DNA from: Polyodon spathula
Taxonomy: Eukaryota; Chordata; Actinopteri; Acipenseriformes; Polyodontidae
Assembly: GCF_017654505.1 (NCBI RefSeq)
Contig: NC_054559.1
Coordinates: forward strand, 4,937,281 to 5,001,280
Direction: 5' to 3'
Length of the DNA: 64,000 nucleotides
Numbering within the stretch: position 1 is the first letter of the stretch; each line of letters starts with the position of its first letter. This document shows positions 10,500-21,164 of the stretch, piece by piece. The translations under genes and the position numbers were made by a program. A model generated the notes under the pieces. The model was not told the DNA's origin. It ran no database searches and worked only from the letters and a program-made list of their open reading frames with translations.

Positions 10500-11230
10500 T
10501 GTGCCGCCATGAGTTCCGAGTCTGAACCTGAAATCCCATTGACACAGACGACACTGTTAGAAGAGAAGAGAGCAACGAGGACTTTGTTTTAGATTTAGAC
10601 CATGAAGGTGGCATTAGAAAAATAAAAAGAATGAAAAAACAAAAAGGAGAGTGTGTTAAGTAAGCACTTTGCTGCACCTAAAACAGATGAAGTTAAAATC
10701 GCTGCAAACGATCGATTTTTTAAATTACTCGCGCAAAATGTGAATGGTCTGTGAATCTATTTGAAGTTTAGTTAAATGAAATGAATTCAAAAGTTGACTT
10801 TAAAATCTGAAATACGTGTAATTAGTGGAGATTTAGTCTATACGGATAATGTTACTTTGTCATACAGCCTTAGCTGTTTTGTGATAGAAGTAAGAAAATC
10901 TAACAGAGGAGTACTGTGATAATTCACTATACAAACTTATAATTTATATACAGCATTTTCTAAGACTGCAGGGATGCACTAAGTTTGTTAAATGACCGAG
11001 AGTTTAAAAGTTTTCACAGTGTTCTTGATGGCCAAATCAGGACAAGTGACAAGCAAAAACATGAGATTTCTGAAATACTGCAGAGCAAGAAACCAAGAAG
11101 TGGATCGGTTTTTCATGGTGGGGTTACAAACATTAAATGCGTTGACATTTGTGGTGATCTTGAACCTATTGAGAAGAAATGTAAAATCAGAATTACAAAG
11201 GGGGATGTTTGTGTGGAAGTGAGTTTGTAA
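10500..11230 (+). pseudogene. Unassigned broken coding sequence
   Basis: Two plus-strand stretches look coding. About 10509-10590 reads MSSESEPEIPLTQTTLLEEK. A frame at 10985-11227 reads LLNDREFKSFHSVLDGQIRT and ends in TAA. Between them lies SKHFAAPKTDEVKIAANDR near 10660-10720 with stops on either side. The FKSFHSVLD phrase faintly resembles the segment before the DUF3504-type (Crypton-derived) domain in some fish repeat proteins, but this is too weak to assign. It could be a relic of an unrecognised transposon. Confidence 0.3.
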
Positions 11231-12039
11231 TGTGTTTTTTTTTTTTCATGCATTGTTAAGTCTGTAGCCTACGTAATTGATAGGCATAATTTATTTATTT
11301 TTCAATACTGTGCTGAAGTGGAATTTAATTGTTTAAACGGTATAAAAGTATAGCTAATTGTTATAATTACTGCTTATTAAAAGACGCACGCTTTTTTTTC
11401 TTGAATTGTTTGTGATGGTTTGTTTCAGATTTCTGTGGATTAGTAGTTCAAAGTGTGGATTTGTTAATTAACAATACATCTGCCCCGCACTCCCCTTTTC
11501 TTCAAAGCCACACTGCCACTTTAGTTAAAAGATTTGTAGATATAATCCACTGAAAGATCAAAGGGTGACGTCACAGAAATGTTTTAAATAAACACCATAC
11601 ATTTAAATCATAATACATTGTGTTTTTAAATAAACACAAAATACAGAACACCCAATATGTGCAGGGCTTTTCACACGTTTCATGACGGGTTGACCTGGAA
11701 TAAAAGTTCAGTTTGTGATGTTGCATTATACAGAAGCACATTGCTGCCATACATGCAAATATATATGATCACATGTAATTATGTGATAATTTCTTTTTTT
11801 TAATGTAAACTATTGGGTTTTCACATGTTAAAATACACAAAGCAAAACAATTAGCAGAAAAAAAAAATGCACAAACAATACAATATAAACATGTGTTTCC
11901 TTTAAAAAGGAAGAATAATAAAATAAAACAGTGGATCTTACCTACTCTACCTCAAAAGCACTTGCCCATTCCCTACTATATTAGCAAGATCATTAGGGAA
12001 GAGATTTAAGAAAGGATGCTAGGTGGATAAGAATGATTT
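11231..12039. other. No gene recognised; probably includes L1 3' end
   Basis: AT-rich, with T and A runs. The last 100 bases or so may be the 3' untranslated end of the minus-strand L1 copy that follows. No other feature seen. Confidence 0.4.
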
Positions 12040-14288
12040 CTCATCAACCTTTTAAAGCTGCACTAAGTCTTTCTAGGGGGAGAATTTTAAAAATGTCAGT
12101 ATACCATTGATTAGTAGTTGGAGGGTTATCTTTGATCGAGCTGATCAGTATACGTTTTCGGGCAATAAACAAAAATTTTGTCATCAGCTTTAACTGAATT
12201 GACGTCAGCCCTATTGTGCCAGGCGTCAGTCCCAGGAGAAAGAGCCAAGGGTCCTTCTCTAATCTGCAGTTTAACATTCCATCCAATTCCTGTTTTATCT
12301 CACTCCAGAAGTTAGCTATCAGTGGGCAAGTCCAGAATAAATGTATAGGAGTCCCAGAGTCCTTTTTACATTTGGAACAGGCAACAGAGTTTTGTGGGTC
12401 AATTCTATAAAGAACATAGAGTGTTATATGTATGCGATGCAGAATCTTGTATTGAGTCTCCCTTGCCCTATTACAAATAAAAGTGCGTCCTACAGGACAC
12501 ATAACCTCCCCCTAGGATTTTTCATCAAGGGTGCCACCTAAATCCTTTTCCCAAGAAGTAAGCACAGCATTAATATTGCATGTATTGTTTGAGTGAACTA
12601 ATGAGTAAAAAGCTGAAACTAAGTTTTTTGAACTCTTAGTTAAGAGAAAGTTGTCAACGGGAGTTGACACTGGTAGTCCTGGAGGGAATGAGAATTTAGA
12701 ATGTACAAAATGTCTTATCTGTAGGAAGCCAAAAAAAGTGTTTGTTAGGGATGTCCAATTTCATTCTGATCCAATCAGAGGACATTTAGTGATGTCTCTC
12801 CATACCCTGACAACGTTCTATACCAGTGGATTATTCTTTATTTCAAGATTGATTTTGTCCTCAATACTAGTCAACACACTAAGCAATGAGAATGATGAGG
12901 AACACCATGAATCCAGATCAACCCATGTAAGGACTCTGAGTCGTTGCAGATCCACTCTGAAATAATGCGGGCATGGCAAGCCCAGTTAAAAAATCTTAGG
13001 TTTGGTAGACCTAAACCGTCTCTCTCAGTTGGTGAACATCATCTATAATTTCTTCTTCTGACATTTCCCTACATATTCTGGCTTTATTTTTGGAAAGTAA
13101 TGGCAAGCAGATTATCCATGAAATTCTGAATTCTATGGCTGGAATTTGTGGGTTGTGAACTATATAACATTGAATAATAGTCTTTCATAATTTTATTTAT
13201 TTCCTTAGATACAAAGTATCTTTTGCCTTCCCTGTATCTGTGTATAAGTGAGGATATCAAGTTAGAGGTAGTTCTGCCTTTAACCAGGTTTGCATCAATT
13301 CTGCCTGATTTGCTACCTGATTCATAAAGTCTGTGCTTTGCAAAGAAAATTGCTGATTCAGCTTTTTGAGTTAATATCTGATCCAGAGCTGAGCAGGTGG
13401 CCTGTAACTTTGTAAACTTTTTTTTAGATGGTGTATTTTTAAATCTTGTTTCTAGATCCTGTATCCTACCTTCTAGTTATAGCCTCCCATAGGGTAGAAG
13501 GGGTAGTTTCTGCTGTGTCATTGGTACTCATATAGAGATTCCATTGATCTATTAAGTATTCCAAAAAAAGCTGGGCTGTTTAGAAGGGATGTAGTTAATC
13601 GCCACATTCATCCCTATAAGGACGAGCAATGTCAATGCTAACTGGAGCATGATCTGATATAGTGCAAAGACCAATACTACATTTTTTATCTCTATCTCAG
13701 AGCAGTCTGGAAGTAAGAAAATAATCAATTCTGAAAAATTATTGATGTGGAGGAAAGAAAAATGTGTAGTTCTGCTTGCCTGGATTCAGCTCTCTCTTCA
13801 AATGTTAGTCCCTGCACAGCTCCTTTGTAACTTTAAATTTTCTTGAGGGAAGTTTAGAGGTCAGCAGTTTTTGGTCAATCTCAGGGTTCAGAACGTAGTT
13901 ATAGTCCCCACCTATAACAAAGTAAGGTAAGGATACTGAGGATATGTTTCTTAACAGCCCAAAATAGAAGGTGGCTTCAAATGCATTAGGGGAATAGACA
14001 GAGCCAATCAAACCATGTTCTCTGTATAAAAAGCAGATAATTAAAATATAGCGACCCTCTGAGTCTTTTAGAATTGTGTCTGAAAAAAGGCAAACGTCTG
14101 TGAATCAGGGAAGAGGAGGAGTAAAAAACCTGCCCTACCCAGTCCCTTTTTAATTTTTCATGTTCAGTGTCAGTTAAATGGCTCTCCTGCAAAAGGGTGA
14201 CCTGGACATTTTCTTTAAGCGAGGAGATAATCTTTTTTCTGATTGGATGGTTTATTTCTTTAACATTCCAAGAATATATCTTCATCAC
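12040..14288 (-). pseudogene. L1-clade LINE ORF2, internally deleted
   Basis: Start ATG at about 14285 (minus) gives MKIYSWNVKEINHPIRKK and LLQESHLT, the L1 endonuclease start. VYSPNAFE and IGGDYNYVL follow in another frame (13805-14011). About 13160-13260 encodes EGKRYFVSKEINKI and KDYYSMLY, the linker before the RT. Near 13030 the frame passes from the pre-RT MSEEEI motif straight to GLGLPNLRFFNWACHARI, which lies after the RT, so the whole RT core of roughly 1.5 kb is missing. The C-terminus (12044-12502) has the FKILHR-like and CSKCKKDSGTPIHLFWTCP cysteine/histidine motif. Length is about 2.2 kb against an expected 3.7 kb. Frames are broken many times. Confidence 0.85.
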
Positions 14289-14433
14289 ACTCGTATTTAG
14301 TAACTTGTACAAATATTAATTGAGGGACAAGGGAGACTCTTATATACACCAACCACAAAGAATGACACATGACTGCCAATAATAGCATAAGCATAAATAC
14401 GTAAACAACAAAACAGAAACTCTGAGTAATAAG

Positions 14434-14760
14434 GTTATTACCATAACCCTGGTTCCCTGAAAAGAGAATGACAACCATTACCGAATGGGAAAAGCCTCTC
14501 TGACCGTCAATCACTGAGCATATATAAAAAAACTGCCCTGTCAGGGCCCTGCTCTGAGGGGGAAGTCCATCCCACCTCCTGTTGAAGAGTGACATCCTCA
14601 CAGTAGCACATTGCCATTTTCTTTCGAAAAAAGTTCAGCTGGGGACACTACCTCAAAGGATAATGGTTGTCATTCTCTTTTCAGGGAACCAGGGTTATGG
14701 TAATAACATTCCCTTTCAATTCGAATGACAACCATTACCGAATGGGAAAGCTGTACCAAA
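14434..14760. repeat. DIRS inverted terminal and internal repeats
   Basis: 14434-14480 (GGTTATTACCATAACCCTGG...) is the reverse complement of 14660-14708, giving arms of about 47 bp. In addition, 14467-14495 (GAATGACAACCATTACCGAA...) recurs in direct orientation at 14723-14752. Together these match the terminal-repeat and internal-complementary-region design of DIRS ends. Confidence 0.75.
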
Positions 14761-14829
14761 GCTGTCGTGGCTCCAGATTACAGCCCCACGGCAATAGCAA
14801 CAGAGCCCATATGACGCCCAAGGGCATGC

Positions 14830-15532
14830 CGCCTGCAAAACTCTAGAGCCCAGAGAGGGATTCGTTTGGTTTGTCACATCAAGGCGGTAAAAACACACAA
14901 ATGTCTGACTACCTGTCCATGTAGCAGCATTGCATAACTTATCCAGGGAGGCGCCATGAAGGAAAGCCCACAAAGTTACCTGGCCCCTGGCAAAATGGGC
15001 CGTAAAGTCCTCCGGTAATGGGGAATCTGTCCGTTCATACGGCAAGCATATTGCATCTGTCACCCAGTGTGCTAGACGTTGCTTCAATAGGGCCTGACTT
15101 CTAGAACGGGACCCGTAGCAGACAAACAGCAGGTTGGACTGTCTCCAGGACGCAGTCCTATCCAAATAACAGTGCAGTGCCCGAACTGGGCATAGCGTGT
15201 TGTCAATAATCCTCCTCTGACTCGTGCAGGGCAGGTCTGAAAGTTTCCAAAACCATTGATTGGTTAATATGGAATGAAAATACCACCTTTGGTAAAAAGG
15301 ATGGATTTGTTCTTAATGTTACCCGTGAGTCACTTCCAGTGAAAGCCATACATGTGTCATTGATGGACAGCGCATGAAGCTCACTTACCCGACTGGCAGA
15401 CGTAATGGCTATTAAAAATGCCACTTTTAATGACACAGGGCGCAGTTCTGCCGACGTCATGGGCTCAAATGGGGGACCCATAAGGGCCCGTAGTACCAGT
15501 TCTAGATCCCACTTGGGGACCATACTTTTCAT
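14830..15532 (-). pseudogene. DIRS tyrosine recombinase
   Basis: The N-terminal half (15203-15532) has WDLELVLRALMGPPFEP and the first catalytic Arg in SASRVSELHALS. The C-terminal half (14830-15165) has KQRLAHWVTDAI, the H-x-x-R motif in AHFARG, GASLDKLCNAATW and FYRLDV with the likely tyrosine nucleophile. A frameshift at about 15165-15203 separates the halves. The enzyme would integrate the circular DNA copy. The key residues remain readable but not in one frame. Confidence 0.85.
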
Positions 15533-16346
15533 GGGAGGACGAAGCCTCCGAGCCTCTTTAAAAATTGCACTGCCAGGAAATGTGCCCCAGGGGACACAGA
15601 GTCAATTTTGTCATAGCATCTGATATTGCTGCCAGGTATACCTTCAAAGTACATGTTGATTTGCCTGTGTCAAACAGGTGTTGAAAGAAGGTTAATATCA
15701 TCTCAAGTCGGGCATGTCACCAGATCGTGACCTTCGGCAAGGCACCAGTCTTGGAAAGCTTTCCATCTATATGAGTACTGGGCTTTAGTGCTTGGCGCCG
15801 AAGCAGACTGTAGTGTTTCTACTACTGCATCTGGCAAACCTCATCTGAATAGACTGCTCCGTTCAACGACCAGACCCAGAGTTGGAGCTGGGCTAGGGTG
15901 CCATAATAGCCCCTCCGCTTGACTCAGGTGGTCCTTGTGCAGAGGGAGCTGCCACAGCTGATCCAATGTGTCGGAGAGGAGAGCAAACCAGGGGCGTCTC
16001 GGCCATCTGGGTGCAAACAGCAAAACCTGTGCTCTCTCCACTCTGATCCTTTCTAATGTCGGGGGTAGTAATAGTAGCAGAGGGAACGCATACAATAGTA
16101 CAGGGCCCCCTGTCTCTCTTCTTGGAGAACCACAGGGGGCAATGAGTGGACTGACTGTGTCAAAGAGTTCGACACGTGCCGGTCAAAACCTCTCCTTAAT
16201 CTGTTTCACCTCAGCCTCCACTCCGAGCTGTCTGGAGCTCCCCTGGACAGGAGGTTTGCTGCCTTGTTGTCCACACCAGGGAGGTGAACTGCCCTGCTGG
16301 AATGCAAGTTTCTGTGCATCCAGGACAGGAGTCTGTGCACTGCGTG

Positions 16347-16685
16347 TTATAGGCCTGGTGAGCACAGGCCACCTTGGCGATTTATGTAGGCTACCACTGT
16401 GGTATTGTCCGTCCGGACCAGCACATACTTGTTTGCTAATTGCTGGTGAAAATGTAATAATGCCAGGCTCACTGCTTGCAGCTCTTGCGTATTTATGTGC
16501 ATTTGCTGCCAATGTCCCTTCCACTGACCTCTTATTCCTCTCCCATTCCAGACCGCTCCCCAGCCCACACTGGAGGAGTCTGTAGTAATCACTTCCCTTC
16601 TGTGAGGGGATCCGAGGGGAGATCCGAGGCGCAGATTGACGGGACGGAGCCACCACTCCAATGTCTTCCAGCATTGTCTGGACAC
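16347..16685 (-). pseudogene. DIRS RNase H domain
   Basis: A frame reads TTDSSSVGWGAVWNG (first Asp), NTQELQAVSLAL (Glu) and VRTDNTTVVAYINRQGG (Asp and the conserved NxQGG end), in the standard order. The frame breaks soon after, near 16350. Downstream pieces (15841-16095) read YAFPLLLLLPPTLERIR and APRWPRRPWF, the usual linker between RNase H and recombinase. Confidence 0.8.
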
Positions 16686-16689
16686 TCAT

Positions 16690-17415
16690 ACCAACTGGTA
16701 CTGATCTTGGACCGGGTGCACCTTGAGCGTATGCACCCAGGCTTGAAGCTGGCACATTCTCACCAGCCCTAGTGGAAGAATTCTCGAGGCGGCTGCCATC
16801 AGCCTCAACAACCTTTGATATAGTTTGACCTGTAGGAGAGCGTCCTTTCTGAGTAGGTAGAGTGTGGTCTCCAATGATCGAATCCTGTCTTCTGACAGCG
16901 AGGCAAGCATGCTCACAGAGTTCAGATTGATCCCCAGGAACACTGTGGACTGAGACGGTATGAAGTTGCTCTTCTGTTGATGTATTGAGAGCCCTAACTT
17001 TGCCACATGATCTATGACCTGTTTTCTGCGCGTGCTTTTGACTGCGCGCAAACTAACCAATCATCCAAATAGTTTAGGATCTGAATACCCTGCAGCTTGA
17101 GTAGAGCCAGTGCTGCATCCATGCTATTTGAAAATGTGTGGGGCGCCAGCCTTGAAAGACAAAGCACAGATATTTTCTGTGCGTGGGACGGATCGGGACG
17201 TGAAAATAGACATCTTGCAGGTCAATCGATGTGAACCAGTCGCCCGGTTTGATGGACTGGAGGATACGCTGTGCTGTCAACATGTTGAACTTCCTCTGTT
17301 TGAGGAACAAGTTGAGGACCCTGAGGTCCATAATTGTTCTGAAACCGCCTCCCCTTTTGGGCACCAGGAAGTCCCTGGAGTAAAAACCGCTGAGGGCATC
17401 GCTTGGACTTACCAA
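16690..17415 (-). pseudogene. DIRS reverse transcriptase
   Basis: From 17415 the minus strand reads GFYSRDFLVPKRGGGFRTI, DLRVLN and FTSIDLQDVYFHVPI. A frameshift follows near 17090. The catalytic YLDDWL is intact at 17055-17072, and LGLSIHQQKSNFIPSQ with VFLGINL (16690-17060) completes the palm and thumb. Residues before the first motif are absent because the element is truncated here. Confidence 0.85.
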
Positions 17416-18092
17416 GCATACAGCGTTCGTCCTTTGAAGGTTGGTGATCTCCTATTGAAGGATTTGAAAGAGCTGAAAGATTTGATGTCGTCATGGAAAA
17501 ACACCCTCAAAGTTGCTGGGAATAGCATCCTGAAACAAATGTTCGGATCTTTAAGTTGCCCACATATGTCGCTGAAGCTCCTTCTCTTCTGCTGCTTAGA
17601 AAAATCCTGGAAAATGAAAAGTTTGACCATCATGCAACAGCTGGCCCTTGGCTCTGGACGCTGCCAGTATTCGCTGTTTATCCTGGAAATTATGCAATTT
17701 AATGATCACTGGTCAAGGACGTACATTATTTCTAAGTAGAAGAGCCAGAGATCTGTGGGCCCAATCGATTTTTACATGACCCAGTTTTGTCTCCAATCTG
17801 AGTAATTTAGGTAACCAGGAATCGAAAAACTTTGATTTGTCCTGGACTCTAGTAGATATTAAGTCTAGTGTGCTGGAGAGCTTAGAAAACTTGTTCTCCA
17901 TCACTTCAGTGATGTTTTTTGTGATTTGCTTACTATCTGCGCAGCATCATCCTTCAACATCTCTGAGGCGCCATCATTGCTATTCTTGGCGTCTGGGCCC
18001 GGACACTGAATTTTTTTTAAACTTTCTTTTCTAGTAAATTTCAATGTAACTTCGGCCCCAGACTGGTACATTTCTTTAGACAACATGTTCAC
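17409..18092 (-). pseudogene. L1-clade ORF1
   Basis: Minus-strand pieces run from an N-terminal region at 18092 through VQDKSKFFDSWLPKLLRLE (coiled-coil end), a VHRSLA-like phrase, LHNFQDKQRILAASRAK (the RRM-type core) and LFPATLRVFF (the C-terminal domain). This order is that of L1 ORF1 RNA-binding chaperones. Several frameshifts are present. It ends where DIRS sequence begins, and ORF2 of the same strand and clade resumes at 14288, so both probably belong to one L1 copy. Confidence 0.75.
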
Positions 18093-19024
18093 AGCATACT
18101 TTCAATGGTTTAGTACAAGTTTTACATAACTTAGACTGTTTAATATTAAAAAAAGGGATGGTGGCGGTAAGAGCTCAGCTGTTCTGCTCCTTTAAGATCA
18201 GCATCATCACATGACCCCCCCCATGTGATCATTTCTAATGACATGATAATTCTTAACATATGGTACTGCAACGCTGGGTCACATGGAAGCTTTCACTGGA
18301 GCTGCTGGCAATCCTTAATAGCAAATAAATCCTAAAAAGTACACATTTTAATAAGTGAATATATTACAGTGTGACAATGTAGAATTAATGAAATCGCAAA
18401 GTGTTAGTGATTTTGTTTATTGGAGTGCCATTTGTTTGTTTCCAAATTGAACAGATTTGGTTTTGATATTTCGTTTCTGTCACATATTTGAACTTTTTAC
18501 ATAATTAGCTTTTCACAATTTCTTACTTTTATCGGGAAATTGCAATAAAATAAAACTTCAATGTTTCCGGCTACTTTTCTCAGATGTGTTGTCGGTGCCA
18601 TGTGGATTGTTAAGACATGTGGTGGAAAAAAAAAATGTCATTTTTAGGGCGACTTCCTGGCCCCACAATCTTGGGACGCTGAAACAGAACAGGATTTGAA
18701 CTTGTCCCTGAACAGAAAGAAATGAACATGTAAATTAGTTACACGTTTGCTAAAATGAATAACACTGTTGCTGAATTGCTGAGTGAAGCAAACAAGTAAT
18801 ACCTATCAGGTATCCACTGCCTCTGCTCAGACCTAGTTACTGATGAGATTAAAATTAAAGAACAAAAAATAAATAGCGATTTTTAAAATTGAAAATAATG
18901 ATACAAATAAAAATACGTAAGTATTGTATTTATTATTATTATAATTATAATTATACTGGCTGGGCATGCTATAGCACAATTATACACATGAGCAAAGGTG
19001 CAGTAGCTAATTAACATGTTTATT
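18093..19024. other. L1 5' end and unassigned AT-rich DNA
   Basis: The first tens of bases may be the L1 leader. The rest is AT-rich with no coding frame or repeat that I can name. Confidence 0.35.
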
Positions 19025-19275
19025 TCTTTCAGTTTAGAGCAAATTCAAAATCCCGTTCTGTCTGATTTCCACTACATGAGTAGATGTTAAAAATTTCATG
19101 CTGATATGAACTCGGCTCTCGCCAATATAAGCAACAACTAAGAAAAGGCTTTACAGTAAACTAATGTGATCCATCTGCATCTCCATCCATTTCATTTCTT
19201 TCCATCTGTTGATGTAGTTATCCTTCTGCCTGGTGTTGATGGCTGAAGTGTAATGCTGGCTCCAGGGATCAGCTT
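19025..19275 (-). repeat. 3' fragment of the retroelement also seen at 43964-44760
   Basis: About 220 bases match 43964-44190 closely by eye, including ATGCTGAT-TGAACTCGGCTCT, AACTAATGTGATCCATCTGC and TGGTGTTGATGGCTGAAGTG. In the second copy the same sequence lies downstream of a coding frame on the minus strand, so here I read it as a 5'-truncated copy. Confidence 0.7.
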
Positions 19276-19934
19276 AGTGTCCCGAGATTGTGGGGCAAGT
19301 GGTCACTAAAGGTAACTAATAATAAATAATGTGTTGCCACTGCAAAACACTGAAACCACCAAAATATTGAAGCAAAGCCATTTGAGAAATGTTTATTAAA
19401 AGTATTAGTATTACTTAAAATCTAAGCCTGTGTACGACGAGGAAGGACAAACTGAAGGTTAAGAAAAATGACGTAACTGTTTGTGAGACATGCACCGCCC
19501 TTGCTAAACTGGACAAAGAAAAGCAGTTCATCATGAATAACAGTGATTAACGGATTCGTTTCACACTGCAATAACAATGGATAGACACGCCTTACCCCCC
19601 CCCCCCGCCGCTTGTATTTCTATACTCTCATTATATTTATTTACTATTTCTAACCCTAGTCAGACAAAGGTGAAAGTTAACAACAAACAAAATACATTGG
19701 CATTTTTAGGTTTTTTTTTTTGTTAACGCATATTTACTTCTTAAATGTTTTTTTTTTTTTTTTTTTTTTTTTACCTTGTGAGGATGTCCTCACAAGTCTT
19801 TTTTTCAGCATTTACTATACTTGTGAGGACATTCCCAAATGTTGTTCTCACAAGTACAGAAATACCTGTACACTCACCACCACTACTGCAGCCAAAAAAT
19901 GGTAGATATTAACAGTTTTTACTTCTTATTTCTT
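19276..19934. other. Low-complexity runs, no gene
   Basis: A 13-base C run lies near 19597-19610 and a T run of about 24 bases at 19749-19772. A short palindrome (CTTGTGAGGATGTCCTCACAAG) around 19775-19797 and a related half-copy at about 19820 resemble termini of small fish transposons. Confidence 0.45.
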
Positions 19935-20668
19935 AGTATTCTCCAGGAGCAGATGGTGGCTGGAATTTTTTTAAAGGCCACGGTTTGTCTGAAGATACCA
20001 TTTAAAAAATGATCCAGGACAAGGTAAGAGAGTAGGGTGGCCAAACATGAGTTATCCTAGTATAACTGACAATCAAATGTGAAAAGAAACTGAACATGTC
20101 TGAAATCAACACAGACACAAATAGATGACTTGTTGTAATTTAATGCGCGATTATGAGAATGGCTTTTTATGTTTGTATGCTTTTTTTTTTTTTTTTTTTT
20201 TTACAGATTGACGCTAAAATAATTGGACTAATGGATGATGACAGTTTAACAAAGTATGTCCCCATCTTTGGAGACAGATTTGCTGTAAGGCATTACTGCA
20301 GTCAGATTAATCCCCAGTCAACTGAAAAAGATGCAAAGAAAGATTCTCTGCTGGATAAGCTTAGAAAGAAGATGAGGCTAGCCCGCCAGTGGGAAGGATG
20401 ATGAGGATCCACAAGAAGATTTTGTGGAGAAAAAAAAACAAAACACAAGACCTGATTAATGTGTAAACAGACTTGCTGATAAAACAACTCGTAAAACTGA
20501 ATTAGGCTGGCTGCATTGAAGAAAGCAAATTAGGAAAAGAGGTGGAGGTGGGACATGAGTGATATGGAAAATCAAAAAAGCGGAAGTGGGAATATTTCAC
20601 TCATGACATGTTAGATTTTCAGGAAATGGTCCTACATGAAGGTGTTACAGTGGGAGAAATCTACTGTA

Positions 20669-21164
20669 ACTCTCAGGTTCGTTGCCCCTTTAAAAGTCAC
20701 TTACCCAACACACAGAATTGCAGACTTAGAGCGGTTGCGCACATTTACAAAAATGAGAAAAACCAAGTGAAACAAAACAAACACCTAGCTCTATAGGCGC
20801 ACTAACTAAACAAATCAGAACCTAACTAACAACAGGACAGCTAAGATGTTTACCTGCTAACACAAAAACAAACAAAAAAACCACACAGTTTTTACAAATA
20901 ACTTTTTCAAAAGGCTAGACACAGTACCTTTCTTTCCCATACGCTTGTGTACACTCTCAAGCGGGCTCTCCACACAGCAGCAGCCCAGAACAGACTGGTT
21001 ACTTTCTTTAAATACCCTGCACCTGGCTCTAATTTACAATGATAGCCAGGTGCAGGGGATAATTACTAATAAAACAATCAAATAAAACAATTAAATCAAC
21101 AAATGTGCATTTGCACATTTTTTTTTAAGCAGGGAGGAATTAACCCTCTCCCTGCTCACACTGC
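20669..21164 (-). repeat. Solo-LTR-like insertion in the HECT pseudogene
   Basis: Flanked by the exact 6-base direct repeat ACTGTA at 20663-20668 and 21165-21170. Joining the flanks restores plausible coding sequence, which supports a real insertion. On the minus strand it begins near TGTGAGCAGGGAG and ends near GAGAGTTACA, LTR-like but with termini slightly offset from the repeat edges. It contains an inverted repeat next to a TATTTAAA box (see next entry). Confidence 0.65.
21006..21057 (-). promoter_or_regulatory. 14-bp inverted repeat next to TATA-like box
   Basis: Arms 21015-21028 (CCCTGCACCTGGCT) and 21044-21057 are exact reverse complements with a 15-base loop. On the minus strand they are followed at once by a TATTTAAA box at 21006-21013. 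Confidence 0.75.

Larger units (their letters stand above)
14434..17415 (-). mobile_element. DIRS-type tyrosine-recombinase retrotransposon, 5'-truncated
   Basis: Minus-strand order is RT, RNase H, tyrosine recombinase, then an inverted-repeat end, as in DIRS elements. The gag end and 5' inverted terminal repeat are missing. The right edge of homology, near 17415, begins abruptly inside the RT. The copy sits between ORF1 (17409-18092) and ORF2 (12040-14288) of a minus-strand L1. DIRS elements integrate a circular DNA through a recombinase without target duplication. Frames are broken in several places. Confidence 0.85.

Noticed and set aside
15968..17739. Plus-strand frames of up to 209 codons
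   Set aside because: Shadows of the minus-strand DIRS RT, RNase H and the L1 ORF1.
19749..19772. Long T run as the tail of a processed retrocopy
   Set aside because: No adjacent coding sequence on the minus strand and no target duplication seen.
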